Positions 1 through 8,879 of a stretch of DNA of 64,000 nucleotides are shown piece by piece (the stretch's first letter is position 1; every line of letters begins with the position of its first letter). The translations under genes and the position numbers were made by a program. The stretch lies in assembly GCA_020249145.1 (NCBI GenBank), contig JADCGF010000005.1:248001-312000 (forward strand), in the 5' to 3' direction. The DNA is from Roseomonas sp. Lineage in GTDB: Bacteria; Pseudomonadota; Alphaproteobacteria; Acetobacterales; Acetobacteraceae. The notes below the pieces were generated by a model. The model ran no database searches. It saw only the letters and a program-made list of their open reading frames with translations, and was not told where the DNA came from.

Positions 1-2
1 TT

Positions 3-704
3 GTCGAAAAACCCTTCACCATGACGAAGGCGAGTGCGGAAGCCTCTGTCGCTGCCTGCCGCAAAGCCGGCGTGGTGATGGCGCTTGGCCATAACCGCCG
101 CTTCCTGCCGGCGGTGGCCGAGATGAAAAACCTGATCGCCGCCGGCGCGCTCGGCACCTTGCTGCATGTTGAAGGCCAATTCAGCGGGCCGGGTGCGCTT
201 TCCTATCAGCCCGGCATGTGGCGGACGGATGCCCATAAAAGCCCGCTGGGCGGCATGGGCGGCATGGGCATCCATATGATTGACATGATGATCAACCTGG
301 CCGGCCCGATTGCCGAGGTGACGGTGCGCTCACTGGCCCGCGCGCTCACCAATGGCATGGATGACACAACGGCGGGGCTGTTTTCCTTCGCCTCCGGCGC
401 CACCGGCTGTTTTGCGACGCTCGCCTATGCGCCGCGCGTCTGGCGCATCGCCCTTTACGGCACGGATGCAGCACTGGAATTGAACGGCCATGAGAAACTG
501 AGCTTCACCCCGCGCGAAGGTGAAGCCTGGGTCAAGGAATTCCCGAAAACGGATATCGAACATGCTGAACTTGCAGCTTTTGCCACCGCCATGACGGGTG
601 GCCCGGCCTATCCGCTGCCGCTTGAGGAAGCGATTCATGGCGTTGCGGTATTTGAAGCCATGATCGGCGCCGCCGCTTCCGGCAGCACTTATCGGGTCGC
701 TTGA
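3..704 (+). CDS. Gfo/Idh/MocA family oxidoreductase, C-terminal part
   Basis: This is a partial gene, open at the left edge of the window and read in the frame starting at base 3. It is an NAD(P)-dependent oxidoreductase acting on sugars or similar polyols. The first visible residues contain the EKP motif with the family's catalytic lysine, which ends the Rossmann domain. The roughly 230 residues that follow are the alpha/beta substrate domain, including a glycine-rich stretch leading to a GIHMID motif (the usual GxHxxD). About 95 N-terminal residues should lie upstream. The ATG at 21 falls inside the EKP region and is not the start. The substrate cannot be told from this part. Confidence 0.85.
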   Translation, partial: VEKPFTMTKASAEASVAACRKAGVVMALGHNRRFLPAVAEMKNLIAAGALGTLLHVEGQFSGPGALSYQPGMWRTDAHKSPLGGMGGMGIHMIDMMINLAGPIAEVTVRSLARALTNGMDDTTAGLFSFASGATGCFATLAYAPRVWRIALYGTDAALELNGHEKLSFTPREGEAWVKEFPKTDIEHAELAAFATAMTGGPAYPLPLEEAIHGVAVFEAMIGAAASGSTYRVA

Positions 705-786
705 AGCGGCGATTTCGCGCCCAGAAAGTTTTGTTCTAAAACCCACCCAGCGCCTGGCGCTGACCAACCCTTCTGAAAGGCCGGAC

Positions 787-1137
787 ATGAGCAAGATCAA
801 TCGTCAGGGATCAAACCAGATCCTCTCATCCTCAGTCGAGTATCATAATTTCGTCTTCCTCGCGGGCCTCACCGCCGATGACCTGTCAAAGGACATCAAG
901 GGCCAAACGGCGGAAGTGCTGGCGAAGATTGATGCCGCGCTGGAAGCCAATGGCACGGACAAGACCCGCATGCTGTCGGCCCAGATTTGGCTGAAGGATA
1001 TCCGTGACCGCGGCGCGATGAATGAGCTTTGGACCGCCTGGCTGCCCGCGGGCGGCGCCCCGGCGCGGGCTTGCGTGGAAGCCAATATGGCCGATCCGCG
1101 CCATTTGGTGGAAATCATGGTCACCGCCTGCCGCTGA
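787..1137 (+). CDS. RidA family protein
   Basis: A 116-residue protein of the RidA/YjgF/UK114 fold, which forms trimers that hydrolyse reactive enamine/imine intermediates or bind small ligands. The C-terminal signature is present: Arg94 in the PARACVEA stretch and Glu109 in LVEIMV, matching the arginine and glutamate that bind the carboxylate and water in RidA. Its length is slightly below the usual 125-130 residues and the divergence suggests the YoaB-like subgroup rather than canonical RidA. It starts 82 bp after the oxidoreductase gene and could be cotranscribed with it. A strong terminator follows. Confidence 0.85.
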   Translation: MSKINRQGSNQILSSSVEYHNFVFLAGLTADDLSKDIKGQTAEVLAKIDAALEANGTDKTRMLSAQIWLKDIRDRGAMNELWTAWLPAGGAPARACVEANMADPRHLVEIMVTACR

Positions 1138-1147
1138 TCAGACAGGC

Positions 1148-1177
1148 AAAAAGGCGCCGGGGCGAAACGCCGGCGCC
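1148..1177 (-). terminator. Intrinsic terminator of the flgI operon (minus strand)
   Basis: GGCGCCG (1153-1159) pairs with CGGCGCC (1171-1177). On the minus strand the stem is followed by five T (the A run at 1148-1152). It lies downstream of the FlgN-like stop, so it should end the flgI transcript. It sits beyond the opposing terminator of the RidA gene, so the two terminators are interleaved between convergent genes. Confidence 0.7.
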
Positions 1178-1191
1178 GTTTCATACAGCAA

Positions 1192-1223
1192 GCGCCCGGC
1201 ATCACTGCCGGGCGTCTTTTTTT
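1192..1223 (+). terminator. Intrinsic terminator of the RidA gene
   Basis: CGCCCGGC (1193-1200), a 6-nt loop, then GCCGGGCG (1207-1214), followed directly by a T-rich tract to 1223. This is a textbook Rho-independent terminator on the plus strand, 55 bp after the RidA stop. Its T tract reaches the stop codon of the convergent FlgN-like gene. Confidence 0.9.
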
Positions 1224-1624
1224 CAGGCGCGGGCCGCGACCGCGAGTGCGGGCGTCTGGCGCGGCGGGGTCTGATAGCCCTTCGGCCCATAACCAGGATT
1301 GGCAACGCGCGGCAGCGCGGCGGTGGCGATGGTTTCAATCACGCGCGACTGAAGCGAAATGGCGCGTTCCAGCAATTTGCGGTTCTCACTGCCTAGAACC
1401 TCCAATTGCTTCGTCAGCATCTGCGCTTCTTCGCGCATCGCGCCATCAGGGCGCGCGCCATGCTTGGCCTGGGCCGCATAGGCCTGGGCGAAGGCGTCGC
1501 TCGCGGCGATCTTGCTTTCCGCAAGCTTGGCGGCGCGCGAAAGGTCAAGCTTCGCCAAAGCCTCATTTTCAGCGCGCAGGGCTTCCGCCAGTCTTTTGCC
1601 GGCGATCAACAAAGCATCAATCAT
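1223..1624 (-). CDS. FlgN-like flagellar protein
   Basis: A 133-residue, mostly helical protein rich in Ala, Glu and Arg. It has two coiled-coil-prone helices (about residues 5-55 and 60-105) and a Pro/Ala-rich tail. This is the shape of FlgN, the export chaperone for hook-filament junction proteins FlgK and FlgL. The call rests mainly on position: it is the last gene of a three-gene flagellar operon and its ATG overlaps the stop of the rod-binding protein gene (ATGA). Sequence identity to FlgN proteins cannot be judged here, so another small flagellar protein is possible. Confidence 0.6.
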   Translation of the reverse strand: MIDALLIAGKRLAEALRAENEALAKLDLSRAAKLAESKIAASDAFAQAYAAQAKHGARPDGAMREEAQMLTKQLEVLGSENRKLLERAISLQSRVIETIATAALPRVANPGYGPKGYQTPPRQTPALAVAARA

Positions 1625-1956
1625 GGTTGGGCCTCTCCCATATTGGGGTTCAGTGCTCCGTTTTGGCGGAGCAATTCGCGATAGACAGAATCAGCAATGC
1701 CGACACCGCCGGCCCGCACGGCGGCAGCCGCAAAGGCTTCAACCAGCATCGGGCGCCATTGCGCCTCGGCCGCGCCGCCGCCGAAGGAGGATTTGGACAT
1801 ATCCACCGTGGCAAACATCGGTTGCAGCAGGAACCCCAGCGCCTGGGTTTCGAAATCTCGCGCGGATTTGCGCATAGCGGCTTCGGACATGGCACCGGCC
1901 TGCGGCGTGCGAAGGGCGCGCTGCTGCGGGGGGACCAGGTTGGTGGCATCCAACAT
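1621..1956 (-). CDS. flgJ: Rod-binding protein, FlgJ N-terminal type
   Basis: A 111-residue protein matching the N-terminal rod-scaffold domain of FlgJ. The typical segment runs from the AMRKSARDFETQALGFLLQPMF region (about residues 22-45) through a glycine-rich FGGGAAEAQW stretch to the C-terminal helix. It lacks the muramidase domain of gammaproteobacterial FlgJ, which is normal in alphaproteobacteria where the two activities are on separate proteins. It acts in the periplasm during assembly of the flagellar rod. It overlaps both neighbours by 3-4 bp (ATGA junctions), so it is translationally coupled to flgI and the FlgN-like gene. Confidence 0.85.
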   Translation of the reverse strand: MLDATNLVPPQQRALRTPQAGAMSEAAMRKSARDFETQALGFLLQPMFATVDMSKSSFGGGAAEAQWRPMLVEAFAAAAVRAGGVGIADSVYRELLRQNGALNPNMGEAQP

Positions 1957-3077
1957 CAGCGGAGCTCCAGATCAGCCTGCAAGGCGCCAGCGGCCTTGAT
2001 GGCTTGCAGGATGGAAATCAGGTCACGCGGGCCAACGCCCAGGCTATTCAGGCCACGCACCAGTTCTTGAAGAGTCACATTCTGGGGCAGAATGCCCATG
2101 CGACGCTCTGCTTGGTCTTCAATTTCAATGCCGGTGCGCGGCACCACCTGAGTTTCGCCCTGCGCAAAGGCATTGGGCTGGCTGACTTGCGGTGTTTCCG
2201 TGATACGGATGGTCAAATTGCCCTGCGCGATGGCCACGGTGGAAACCCGCACCGCATCGCCCATCACGATCGTGCCCGTCGCCTCATCAATCACCACGCG
2301 GGCGATCTGGTCGGGTTCAACGCGCAGCCTTTCGATATCGGTCAAAAAGGCCACCGGATCGCGCCCATTGAGCGCGACGGAGACCGTGCGCGGATCAGTC
2401 GCGGTCGCGACATTCCGCCGCGCTGAATTATTGATGGCGGTGGCGATGCGACGCGCCGTGGTCAAATCCGGATTCCTGAGCGACAGGCGCACACGATCCC
2501 GATTGGCGAGCGTAAAGGGCACTTCGCGCTCGACAATCGCACCATTGGAAATGCGCCCTGCCGTCGGCACACCGCGCGTGACGGAAGCAGCCGCTCCGCG
2601 GGCAGAAATCGCACCGGTCGCAAGCGCGCCCTGCGCCACCGCGTAGACCTCTCCATCCGCGCCAAGCAGAGGTGTGACCAGCAGCGTGCCGCCAGTCAGG
2701 TTCGTGGCATCGCCTAGGGCGGAAACCGCCACATCAATCCGGCTGCCGGGCTTGGCGAAGGCGGGCAGATTCGCCGTTACCATCACGGCGGCAATATTCT
2801 TCGTGTCCAATTGGCGTTCGAAATCGCGCGAATTGACGCCCAAGCGTTCCAGCATCCCGACCAGCGATTGGCGGGTAAAGACCGAGCTTCTGAGGCGATC
2901 CCCGGTGCCATTCAGGCCAATAACCAGCCCGTAACCCACCAGTTGGTTGTCGCGCACGCCCTCCATATCCACTATATCCTTGATGCGGACCTGGGCGGTG
3001 GCGGGCGGCGCAAGGAAACACACCGCCAATGCAAGGGCGGTAAGGATTTTTGCGAACACTTGCGCTATACGGGTCAA
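1956..3077 (-). CDS. flgI: Flagellar P-ring protein FlgI
   Basis: A 373-residue P-ring subunit that forms the peptidoglycan ring around the flagellar rod. I chose a TTG start at 3077 because it has a GGAG ribosome site 7 nt upstream and opens a clean signal peptide (LTRIAQVFAKILTALALAV, cleaved after PPATA-Q). The longer frame from 3182 would put about 35 odd residues before it. Diagnostic segments are VRIKDIVDMEGVRDNQLVGYGLV at the mature N-terminus and the C-terminal VTLQELVRGLNSLGVGPRDLISILQAIKAAGALQADLELR, each cited only as landmarks. It heads a minus-strand operon with the rod-binding and FlgN-like genes, and a sigma-54 promoter lies 55 bp upstream. Confidence 0.95.
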   Translation of the reverse strand: MTRIAQVFAKILTALALAVCFLAPPATAQVRIKDIVDMEGVRDNQLVGYGLVIGLNGTGDRLRSSVFTRQSLVGMLERLGVNSRDFERQLDTKNIAAVMVTANLPAFAKPGSRIDVAVSALGDATNLTGGTLLVTPLLGADGEVYAVAQGALATGAISARGAAASVTRGVPTAGRISNGAIVEREVPFTLANRDRVRLSLRNPDLTTARRIATAINNSARRNVATATDPRTVSVALNGRDPVAFLTDIERLRVEPDQIARVVIDEATGTIVMGDAVRVSTVAIAQGNLTIRITETPQVSQPNAFAQGETQVVPRTGIEIEDQAERRMGILPQNVTLQELVRGLNSLGVGPRDLISILQAIKAAGALQADLELR

Positions 3078-3131
3078 GTTCTGTCTCCGGCAGCCACCAT
3101 GATCAAGGGTGGCGTTCTCTCCGGTTTCAGG

Positions 3132-3146
3132 GCAAGGCGCGTGCCA
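3132..3146 (-). promoter_or_regulatory. Sigma-54 promoter for flgI
   Basis: On the minus strand the sequence reads TGGCACG-N4-TTGC, an exact match to the RpoN -24/-12 core. The expected start of transcription is about base 3120, leaving a leader of roughly 40 nt before the flgI TTG. Sigma-54 control of middle/late flagellar operons, checked by FliX and FlbD, is the known arrangement in Caulobacter, and fliX is the divergent neighbour here. Confidence 0.85.
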
Positions 3147-3176
3147 GGGTTTTCTGACGCAACCGCCGAGTCGCGT

Positions 3177-3213
3177 CGGCAAAACCTGCCGGGTCCCGGC
3201 TGAGCCTGCCGGG
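3177..3213. promoter_or_regulatory. Two palindromes upstream of the sigma-54 promoter, possible FlbD (ftr-like) sites
   Basis: CGGCA-N5-TGCCG (3177-3191) and CCCGGC-N7-GCCGGG (3195-3213) lie 31-80 bp upstream of the flgI -24 element and just before fliX. Both contain the CGGC core that I associate with Caulobacter ftr sites bound by the enhancer protein FlbD. The palindromes are plain in the sequence; the FlbD assignment is inference from context. Confidence 0.5.
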
Positions 3214-3236
3214 ACAGGGCGGAAGAAGGAGGTCAG

Positions 3237-3644
3237 ATGGTCGTTATTCGGGGCGTGACGGGCGGCACCAATGTGCCGGGGGCGCGGTCAACGCGCGGCG
3301 CCTCGGGCGGCTTTCGTGTGGGCGGCGGCGCGGATGAAGCACGCGAAGCCAATGCCAGCACCGGCGTTTCAGCAGCGACCGCGATTGGCCTGCTTCAGGT
3401 GCAGGAATCGGCCCCGGCGGGCGAACGCAATGCGCGCGCCTTCCGCCGTGGAGAGGATATGTTGAAGGAACTGAAGGCGCTTCAATTGGAATTGCTGGAA
3501 GGCCGCGCCGACCCTGCCCGGCTCCAGGAATTGGCCCGCCTGACCGAGGGCGAAAAACCCGCCGATCCGGGCCTGGCTGAGGCGGTTGAGGCCATTGCAT
3601 TGCGCGCCCGGCTGGAATTGGCCCGGCGCGGCATCGAAAGCTGA
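3237..3644 (+). CDS. fliX: Flagellar assembly regulator FliX
   Basis: A 135-residue protein with a disordered Gly/Ala/Arg-rich N-terminus (residues 1-60) and a helical C-terminal half (about 75-134) containing the conserved segment around RRGEDMLKELKALQLELLEG. In Caulobacter FliX couples completion of the class II flagellar structure to FlbD-dependent, sigma-54-driven transcription. It is divergent from flgI and directly upstream of dksA, an order common in alphaproteobacteria. The start has a strong AAGGAGGT ribosome site. No flbD is visible in the window. Confidence 0.85.
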   Translation: MVVIRGVTGGTNVPGARSTRGASGGFRVGGGADEAREANASTGVSAATAIGLLQVQESAPAGERNARAFRRGEDMLKELKALQLELLEGRADPARLQELARLTEGEKPADPGLAEAVEAIALRARLELARRGIES

Positions 3645-3783
3645 AATCGGCCATTGTCAGATATTTGTCGCAATTCGCCCCCTGGCGCCCTGCAACAATA
3701 GGGTATAGAAGCCCTTAAATCATCGAGTCAGGTTTCAGCAAGAAACCACCTCGGGCAAGTGCAAGGCGGGGGAAGAAGAAGAT

Positions 3784-4200
3784 ATGTTGGTGACATTGCC
3801 GCCCGATTACCGTCCCTCGGATTCCGAGGAGTTCATGAATGCGCTCCAGCTTGAATATTTCAGACAAAAGCTTCTCAGATGGCGGCAGGATTTGGTGCGC
3901 GAAGCCGGTGAGACGCTCTCCTCCCTGTCTGAGGGTGGCATAGCGGAAGCGGATCTCGCGGATCGCGCTTCGGTGGAAACGGACCGCGCGCTTGAATTGC
4001 GCACCAGGGACCGGGCGCGGAAATTGATCAACAAGATTGATCAGGCCTTGGACCGGATTGAATACGGCACCTATGGCTATTGCGAGGAAAGCGGGGAGCC
4101 GATTTCGCTCCGCCGGCTGGAAGCGCGGCCCATCGCCACCATGACGATCGAGGCGCAGGAGCGCCATGAACGTATGGAACGCGTGCATCGCGACGATTGA
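3784..4200 (+). CDS. dksA: RNA polymerase-binding transcription factor DksA
   Basis: A 138-residue DksA, which binds the RNA polymerase secondary channel and with ppGpp adjusts rRNA and amino-acid promoters. The N-terminal helical segment carries the YFRQKLL motif, the coiled-coil tip has ADLADRAS (about 56-63) with its acidic residues, and the globular domain carries GYCEESGEPISLRRLEARP. Only one of the four zinc-finger cysteines remains (Cys100). This matches the alphaproteobacterial one-cysteine DksA described in Rhodobacter, so the protein probably does not hold zinc. It follows fliX by 139 bp. Confidence 0.93.
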   Translation: MLVTLPPDYRPSDSEEFMNALQLEYFRQKLLRWRQDLVREAGETLSSLSEGGIAEADLADRASVETDRALELRTRDRARKLINKIDQALDRIEYGTYGYCEESGEPISLRRLEARPIATMTIEAQERHERMERVHRDD

Positions 4201-4225
4201 ACGGGCGGCATAACGCCCGCCTGGC

Positions 4226-6406
4226 TCATAGGAACCCGACCGGGTCCACATCCACCTGCACCCGGACATTGCCGGGAACATCTACCCGCGCCAGCCATTC
4301 GCCCAATAATCGCTGCACGCCGATATCCCGCCGCGCCTTGAGCAGAAGCCGCCGCCGATGCCGCCCGCGCAATAATGCGAGTGGCGCAGGCGCGGGGCCC
4401 AGAACCTCCATCCCCTCACCGACTGGGGCAGCACGGCCCAAATCCCGAGCGACTCGGTCCGCTGCCTTTTCATCCGGGGAACTCACGATCAGCGCGGCAA
4501 GCCGACCAAAGGGCGGCCAATGGCCGGGCCGGCGCGCTTCGGCCTCGGCAGCCATGAAGGATTCATATTCGCCGGAAACCAAGGCCTGCATCACCGGATG
4601 GTCTGGCGAGAAGCTTTGCAACAAGACGCGCCCCGGATGTTCCGCCCGGCCCGCGCGGCCTGCCACCTGATGCAGTAGCTGCACCGTGCGCTCGGCTGCC
4701 CGCAAATCACCGCCGGCAAGGCCCAAATCAGCATCAACCACGCCAACCAGCGTGAGATAGGGAAAATGCCAGCCCTTGGCCACGATTTGCGTGCCGATGA
4801 TCAGATCAACCTCGCGCTTTTCAATGGCCTCGGCAGCGGCTGAGGCAGCGGCGGGGCCGGGCAGTGTATCGGATGCCATGACCAGGCGGCGCGCTTCGGG
4901 GAACAGCAAGGCGGCTTCTTCCAAAACGCGCTCTACGCCTGGGCCGATGGGCACCGTGCTATGCGGCGCAGCGCAGCTTGGGCAATGGCTGGGCGGCGCT
5001 TCGACATGGCCGCAATGGTGGCATTGCAGCCGCCGCGCGGCGCGGTGTTCCACCAGCCAGGCGGTGCAATTCGGGCAGCGCAGCCGATGGCCACAGGCGC
5101 GACAGAGCGTGAGTGGCGCATAGCCGCGCCGGTTGAGAAACAGCATGGCCTGTTCGCCGCGCTTGAGCGTTTCCGCGACTGCGGCCACCAACGCAGGACT
5201 CAGGAAGCGCCCGCGCGGCGGGGTTTCACGCCGAAGGTCAATGAGCCCAATCTCTGGCAACACCGCGCCACCATGACGCGCCGCCAAATGGCATTCAGCG
5301 TAACGCCCGGCGCGGGCATTGGTCAGCGTTTCAAGCGAGGGTGTCGCGCTTACCAGAACGCAAGCCGCATCAGACAAGCGCGCCCGCACCACGGCCATGT
5401 CCCGCGCATGATAGATCACGCCTTCTTCCTGCTTGAAGGCGGTTTCATGTTCTTCATCCACCACAATCAGGCCGAGATCGGGAAAGGGCAGAAACAGCGC
5501 CGAACGCGCGCCGACCAGCACTGTGGCTCGGCATTCGGCCACGGCGCGCCAGGTGATGCGGCGCGTGCGGGGGGAAAGCTCGGAATGCCAAAGTGCTGGG
5601 TCGGTGCCGAAGCGCGCGCGGAAGCGATCCAGCCATTGCGCGGAAAGCGCGATTTCGGGCAGCAGCACCAAGGCCTGCCGCCCGGCCTGAAGTGCCGCGG
5701 CAATGGCTTCGAAATAGACCTCGGTCTTGCCGGAGCCCGTCACGCCGGAAAGCAAGGTGGTGCTGTAGGCCGCGCGCGCTACAGCCGAGCGGAGCAGCGC
5801 GGCGGCTTCGGCCTGGTCAGAATCCAGCACCGGGCCGGGGCGGGCCAGATCGGGCGGGCGGAATTCTTCCAGCGGCGGCAACAGGCCCGGCAGCAATAGC
5901 CCGGCATCGGCCATGCCGCGCAGCACGGCGGGCGCCACGCCGGCGTCCCGCGCCAGATCATCGGGGGCGCGCACATCGCCTGCGTGCAGCGCAGCCAGCA
6001 CGCGCTGGCGCGCGGGCGTCAGGCGCGGCGCTTCAGGCAGAGGATCAGCACGGCACCAGCCGGCGCGATGGGGCTGTGCTTCCAGGGCGGCGGGGACACT
6101 CATGGCCATGCGGAGCACCGCGCCGCGGGGGGAAAGCGTATAGGCCGCGACCCAATCCACGAAGCGGCGCAGCTTTTCCGGCATGGGCGGCGCTTCCAGC
6201 ACCGCTGCGATGAGCTTGAGGCGGTGGTCGGGAAGGTGAGAGCCGGCTGCGTCATCCCACACCACGCCAATCACCTGCCGCCTACCCAAGGGCACGGCAA
6301 CAAAACTGCCCGGCGGCGGCACTTCGCCCTCAGCCCGGTAATCATAGGCATCCGCCAGCGGCAGGGGCAGCAATACGCGCAACCGCTTCGCCGGGCTGGA
6401 CGACAT
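4226..6406 (-). CDS. priA: Primosomal protein N' (PriA helicase)
   Basis: A 3'-to-5' DNA helicase that reloads the replisome at stalled forks. In order: the N-terminal 3'-binding domain, a Walker [14 protein letters not shown] (about residue 225), a DEEH box ([14 protein letters not shown]), and paired zinc-binding cysteines in [13 protein letters not shown]...CHHCGH...CPSC. The helicase motifs V and VI follow ([10 protein letters not shown] and [13 protein letters not shown]). The frame opens at 6448, but I prefer the ATG at 6406 (726 residues, [11 protein letters not shown]), where PriA homologues usually begin. Neither start has a convincing ribosome site. It is divergent from the transaldolase gene. 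Confidence 0.95.
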   Translation of the reverse strand: MSSSPAKRLRVLLPLPLADAYDYRAEGEVPPPGSFVAVPLGRRQVIGVVWDDAAGSHLPDHRLKLIAAVLEAPPMPEKLRRFVDWVAAYTLSPRGAVLRMAMSVPAALEAQPHRAGWCRADPLPEAPRLTPARQRVLAALHAGDVRAPDDLARDAGVAPAVLRGMADAGLLLPGLLPPLEEFRPPDLARPGPVLDSDQAEAAALLRSAVARAAYSTTLLSGVTGSGKTEVYFEAIAAALQAGRQALVLLPEIALSAQWLDRFRARFGTDPALWHSELSPRTRRITWRAVAECRATVLVGARSALFLPFPDLGLIVVDEEHETAFKQEEGVIYHARDMAVVRARLSDAACVLVSATPSLETLTNARAGRYAECHLAARHGGAVLPEIGLIDLRRETPPRGRFLSPALVAAVAETLKRGEQAMLFLNRRGYAPLTLCRACGHRLRCPNCTAWLVEHRAARRLQCHHCGHVEAPPSHCPSCAAPHSTVPIGPGVERVLEEAALLFPEARRLVMASDTLPGPAAASAAAEAIEKREVDLIIGTQIVAKGWHFPYLTLVGVVDADLGLAGGDLRAAERTVQLLHQVAGRAGRAEHPGRVLLQSFSPDHPVMQALVSGEYESFMAAEAEARRPGHWPPFGRLAALIVSSPDEKAADRVARDLGRAAPVGEGMEVLGPAPAPLALLRGRHRRRLLLKARRDIGVQRLLGEWLARVDVPGNVRVQVDVDPVGFL

Positions 6407-6551
6407 TGTTTCAGGCAAAAGGGAGTGCTTTCGCGACGGGGCCGGCATGGGCTATGGAATAGACCATTCGCGAAGGGAAGGCTTGCGCTTTGCTGCGCGT
6501 GGCGCCATTCCCCGCCAAAGCCTTGTCTTTCGCCATGCAGGATTGGAATTC

Positions 6552-7208
6552 ATGAAGTTTTTCGTTGATACCGCCGAAGTTGCCGAAATCCGCACCCTTG
6601 CCGAATTGGGCATGGTGGATGGGGTGACCACCAACCCATCGCTGATCGCCAAATCCGGCCGGGACATGAAGCAGGTGATTGCGGAAATCTGTGCCATCAC
6701 CCCAGGGCCTGTGAGTGCCGAAGTGACCGCGACGGATGCCGCCGGCATGCTGGCCGAAGGGCGCTTCCTGCGGGGCATTGCGCCCAATGTGGCGGTGAAG
6801 GTGCCGCTGACCGAAGCCGGGCTGATCGCCTGCCGGACGCTCGCTTCCGAAGGGACTTTGGTGAATGTCACGCTCTGCTTTTCCGCAGCCCAAGCGCTGC
6901 TGGCCGCCAAGGCCGGCGCGGCCTTCATTTCCCCCTTTGTTGGGCGGCTTGATGATATCGCGACCGATGGCATGCGGCTGATTGCGGACATTGTGCAGAT
7001 ATACCGCAATTATCCCGCGCTTCGTACCGAGGTTTTGGTGGCTTCCATCCGCCACCCCATCCACCTGGTGGAAAGTGCCAGGCTTGGTGCGCATGTGGCG
7101 ACCCTGCCACCCGCCGTGATCCGCCAATTGCTGAAGCATCCCCTGACCGATAAGGGGCTGGAAGCCTTCCTCGCGGATTGGAAAAAGACAGGACAAAGCA
7201 TCCTGTGA
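6552..7208 (+). CDS. tal: Transaldolase / fructose-6-phosphate aldolase family
   Basis: A 218-residue small-type transaldolase (TalC/FSA group) for the non-oxidative pentose phosphate pathway or fructose-6-phosphate aldol cleavage. Key residues are Asp6 in FFVDTAEV, the [11 protein letters not shown] signature, and the Schiff-base Lys83 in VAVKVPLT. The ATG at 6552 gives the normal N-terminus; an in-frame ATG at 6447 would add 35 unrelated residues. Sequence alone does not separate true transaldolase from FSA. Its stop overlaps the GTG start of the next gene, so it is probably cotranscribed with DUF484 and xerC. Confidence 0.92.
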   Translation: MKFFVDTAEVAEIRTLAELGMVDGVTTNPSLIAKSGRDMKQVIAEICAITPGPVSAEVTATDAAGMLAEGRFLRGIAPNVAVKVPLTEAGLIACRTLASEGTLVNVTLCFSAAQALLAAKAGAAFISPFVGRLDDIATDGMRLIADIVQIYRNYPALRTEVLVASIRHPIHLVESARLGAHVATLPPAVIRQLLKHPLTDKGLEAFLADWKKTGQSIL

Positions 7209-7888
7209 GCAACACACCCTCAGACGGGAAGGCCCCGAACGGGCCCTCGGCTGAGGAGGTGGAAGAATTCTTGCGCGCCCATCCGGGATTTCTCGCGGAA
7301 CGGCCTGAGCTTTACCGGGTGCTGGCACCGCCGCGCCGCGTGCATGGCGATGGGCTGACGGACCATATGGCGGCGATGCTGGGCGCGGAACGCGAACGCG
7401 CTTCTGCCCTGGATTCGGAATTGCGCCTGGCCTTGGATGCGGAACGCGCGGGGCTTGGCCTGGTGTCGCGTGTGCGCCTGGCGGTGCTGGCGCTGATGCG
7501 TTCAGACAATGCGCCGGAAACCGTGGCGCAGGAATGGCCCAATCTGCTGGGGTTGGAAAGCTGCACGCTATGCATAGAGCCGCCGGATAATCCCGGACAG
7601 CTTTGGATGCGCCCGGAACAACGCCCCTTGCCACGCGGGACGGTGGAAAAACTGCTCGGGCGCGGGCGGGATGTGCTGGTGCGCGACAAGCCCGAAGATG
7701 CCGATATGCTGCATGGCGAAGCGGGGGGGCTGATTGCGCGCGATGCGCTGGTGCGCGTGGTGGTGGCGGGGCAGCCATTGATGCTGCTGGCGCTTGGCGC
7801 GCGGGATGCACCTGCGCTGCCGGCGCGCCATGGTACGGAACCTTTGGTGTTCCTGGGCCGCGCTGTGGCGGCGGCCATTGCAAGGTAG
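7205..7888 (+). CDS. DUF484 family protein
   Basis: A 227-residue GAF-like protein of the DUF484 (YigA) family with no established biochemical role. The typical opening is [25 protein letters not shown], followed by a helical linker and a GAF-like domain ending near [12 protein letters not shown] chose the GTG at 7205, whose GTGA overlaps the transaldolase stop and has AGGA 10 nt upstream; the frame also opens at a TTG at 7178. The position directly before xerC is conserved from Escherichia coli to alphaproteobacteria. Confidence 0.85.
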   Translation: MSNTPSDGKAPNGPSAEEVEEFLRAHPGFLAERPELYRVLAPPRRVHGDGLTDHMAAMLGAERERASALDSELRLALDAERAGLGLVSRVRLAVLALMRSDNAPETVAQEWPNLLGLESCTLCIEPPDNPGQLWMRPEQRPLPRGTVEKLLGRGRDVLVRDKPEDADMLHGEAGGLIARDALVRVVVAGQPLMLLALGARDAPALPARHGTEPLVFLGRAVAAAIAR

Positions 7889-7889
7889 C

Positions 7890-8822
7890 ATGACTGGCGC
7901 CGAGGCTTCCGCCGCTTGGCTTGGCTGGTTCGCCCAAGAACGGCGCGCGAGTGCGCATAGCATTGAAGCCTATGGGCGGGATGTGGCGCAATTTCTTGCC
8001 TTCCTGACTGGCCATCTTGGTGACGAGCCTGATTTGGCAGCGCTTGGCGCGCTGCGCCCCGCTGATTTGCGCGCCTTTCTGTCGGCCCGCGCGATGGAAG
8101 GTGATGCGGGTGCGACCCGCGCCCGCAAGCTGGCCGCGATCAGAAGTTTTTTGCGCTATTTGCAGCGCCATCAGGGGATGGCGCCGGTGGCGCTGGCCGG
8201 GCTGCGGGCGCCGCGCGCCAAGCCGCCCTTGCCGCGCGCCCTGACCGAAAAGGAAGCCCGCGCAGCAGTCGAAGATGTGGCCGATGTCTATGCGCTGGGT
8301 CGGCATGAAAACCCGCGCCTGCAAGCGGCACGCGACCGCGTACTGTTCACGCTGCTTTACGGCGCGGGGCTACGAATTGGGGAGGCCTTGGCGCTGAATT
8401 TGAGTGATGCACCGCGCCCTGGTTCCGAAGCGGCACTTCGCGTTCTGGGCAAGGGCAAGAAGGAAAGGCTGGTGCCGATATTGCCGGTGATCCGCGATGC
8501 CATGGCAGCCTATTTGGCGGAACGCGGCGGTGGTGCGGCGGATGATCCCTTGTTCATCGGGGCGCGCGGCGGGCGGCTTGATCCGGCGGTGGCACAAAAA
8601 AGGCTACGCGATTTTCGCAGGCTTGCGGGCTTGCCGGAACATGCGAGCCCGCATGCGCTGCGGCATTCCTTTGCCACGCATTTGCTGGGCGGCGGGGCTG
8701 ATTTGCGTGCGATCCAGGAATTGCTCGGCCATGCCAGCCTTTCCACCACGCAGCGCTATACGGCGGTGGATGCGGCGGCGCTGCTGGAGACCTGGCGCAA
8801 GGCGCATCCTCGGGCAGACTAA
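7890..8822 (+). CDS. xerC: Tyrosine recombinase XerC
   Basis: A 310-residue chromosome-dimer recombinase that acts with XerD at dif. The N-terminal SAM-like DNA-binding domain covers about residues 5-95. The catalytic set is complete: Arg162 (GLRIGEAL), Lys188 (GKGKKER), His255 and Arg258 (HALRH), His281 (LGHAS) and nucleophile Tyr290 (TTQRYT). The ATG at 7890 begins just after the DUF484 stop; an upstream frame to 7794 would run inside DUF484. The DUF484-xerC context separates it from phage integrases. Confidence 0.95.
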   Translation: MTGAEASAAWLGWFAQERRASAHSIEAYGRDVAQFLAFLTGHLGDEPDLAALGALRPADLRAFLSARAMEGDAGATRARKLAAIRSFLRYLQRHQGMAPVALAGLRAPRAKPPLPRALTEKEARAAVEDVADVYALGRHENPRLQAARDRVLFTLLYGAGLRIGEALALNLSDAPRPGSEAALRVLGKGKKERLVPILPVIRDAMAAYLAERGGGAADDPLFIGARGGRLDPAVAQKRLRDFRRLAGLPEHASPHALRHSFATHLLGGGADLRAIQELLGHASLSTTQRYTAVDAAALLETWRKAHPRAD

Positions 8823-8879
8823 GACTAGACAGGGTCCGGGCTTGGCGCAGACAATGTTTCAAATCACGGGAGAAACGCC

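Noticed and set aside
6411..8324. A 637-codon minus-strand open frame across transaldolase, DUF484 and xerC
   Set aside because: It is antisense to three well-supported genes and has no family features, with Pro/Ala/Arg-rich composition typical of shadow frames.
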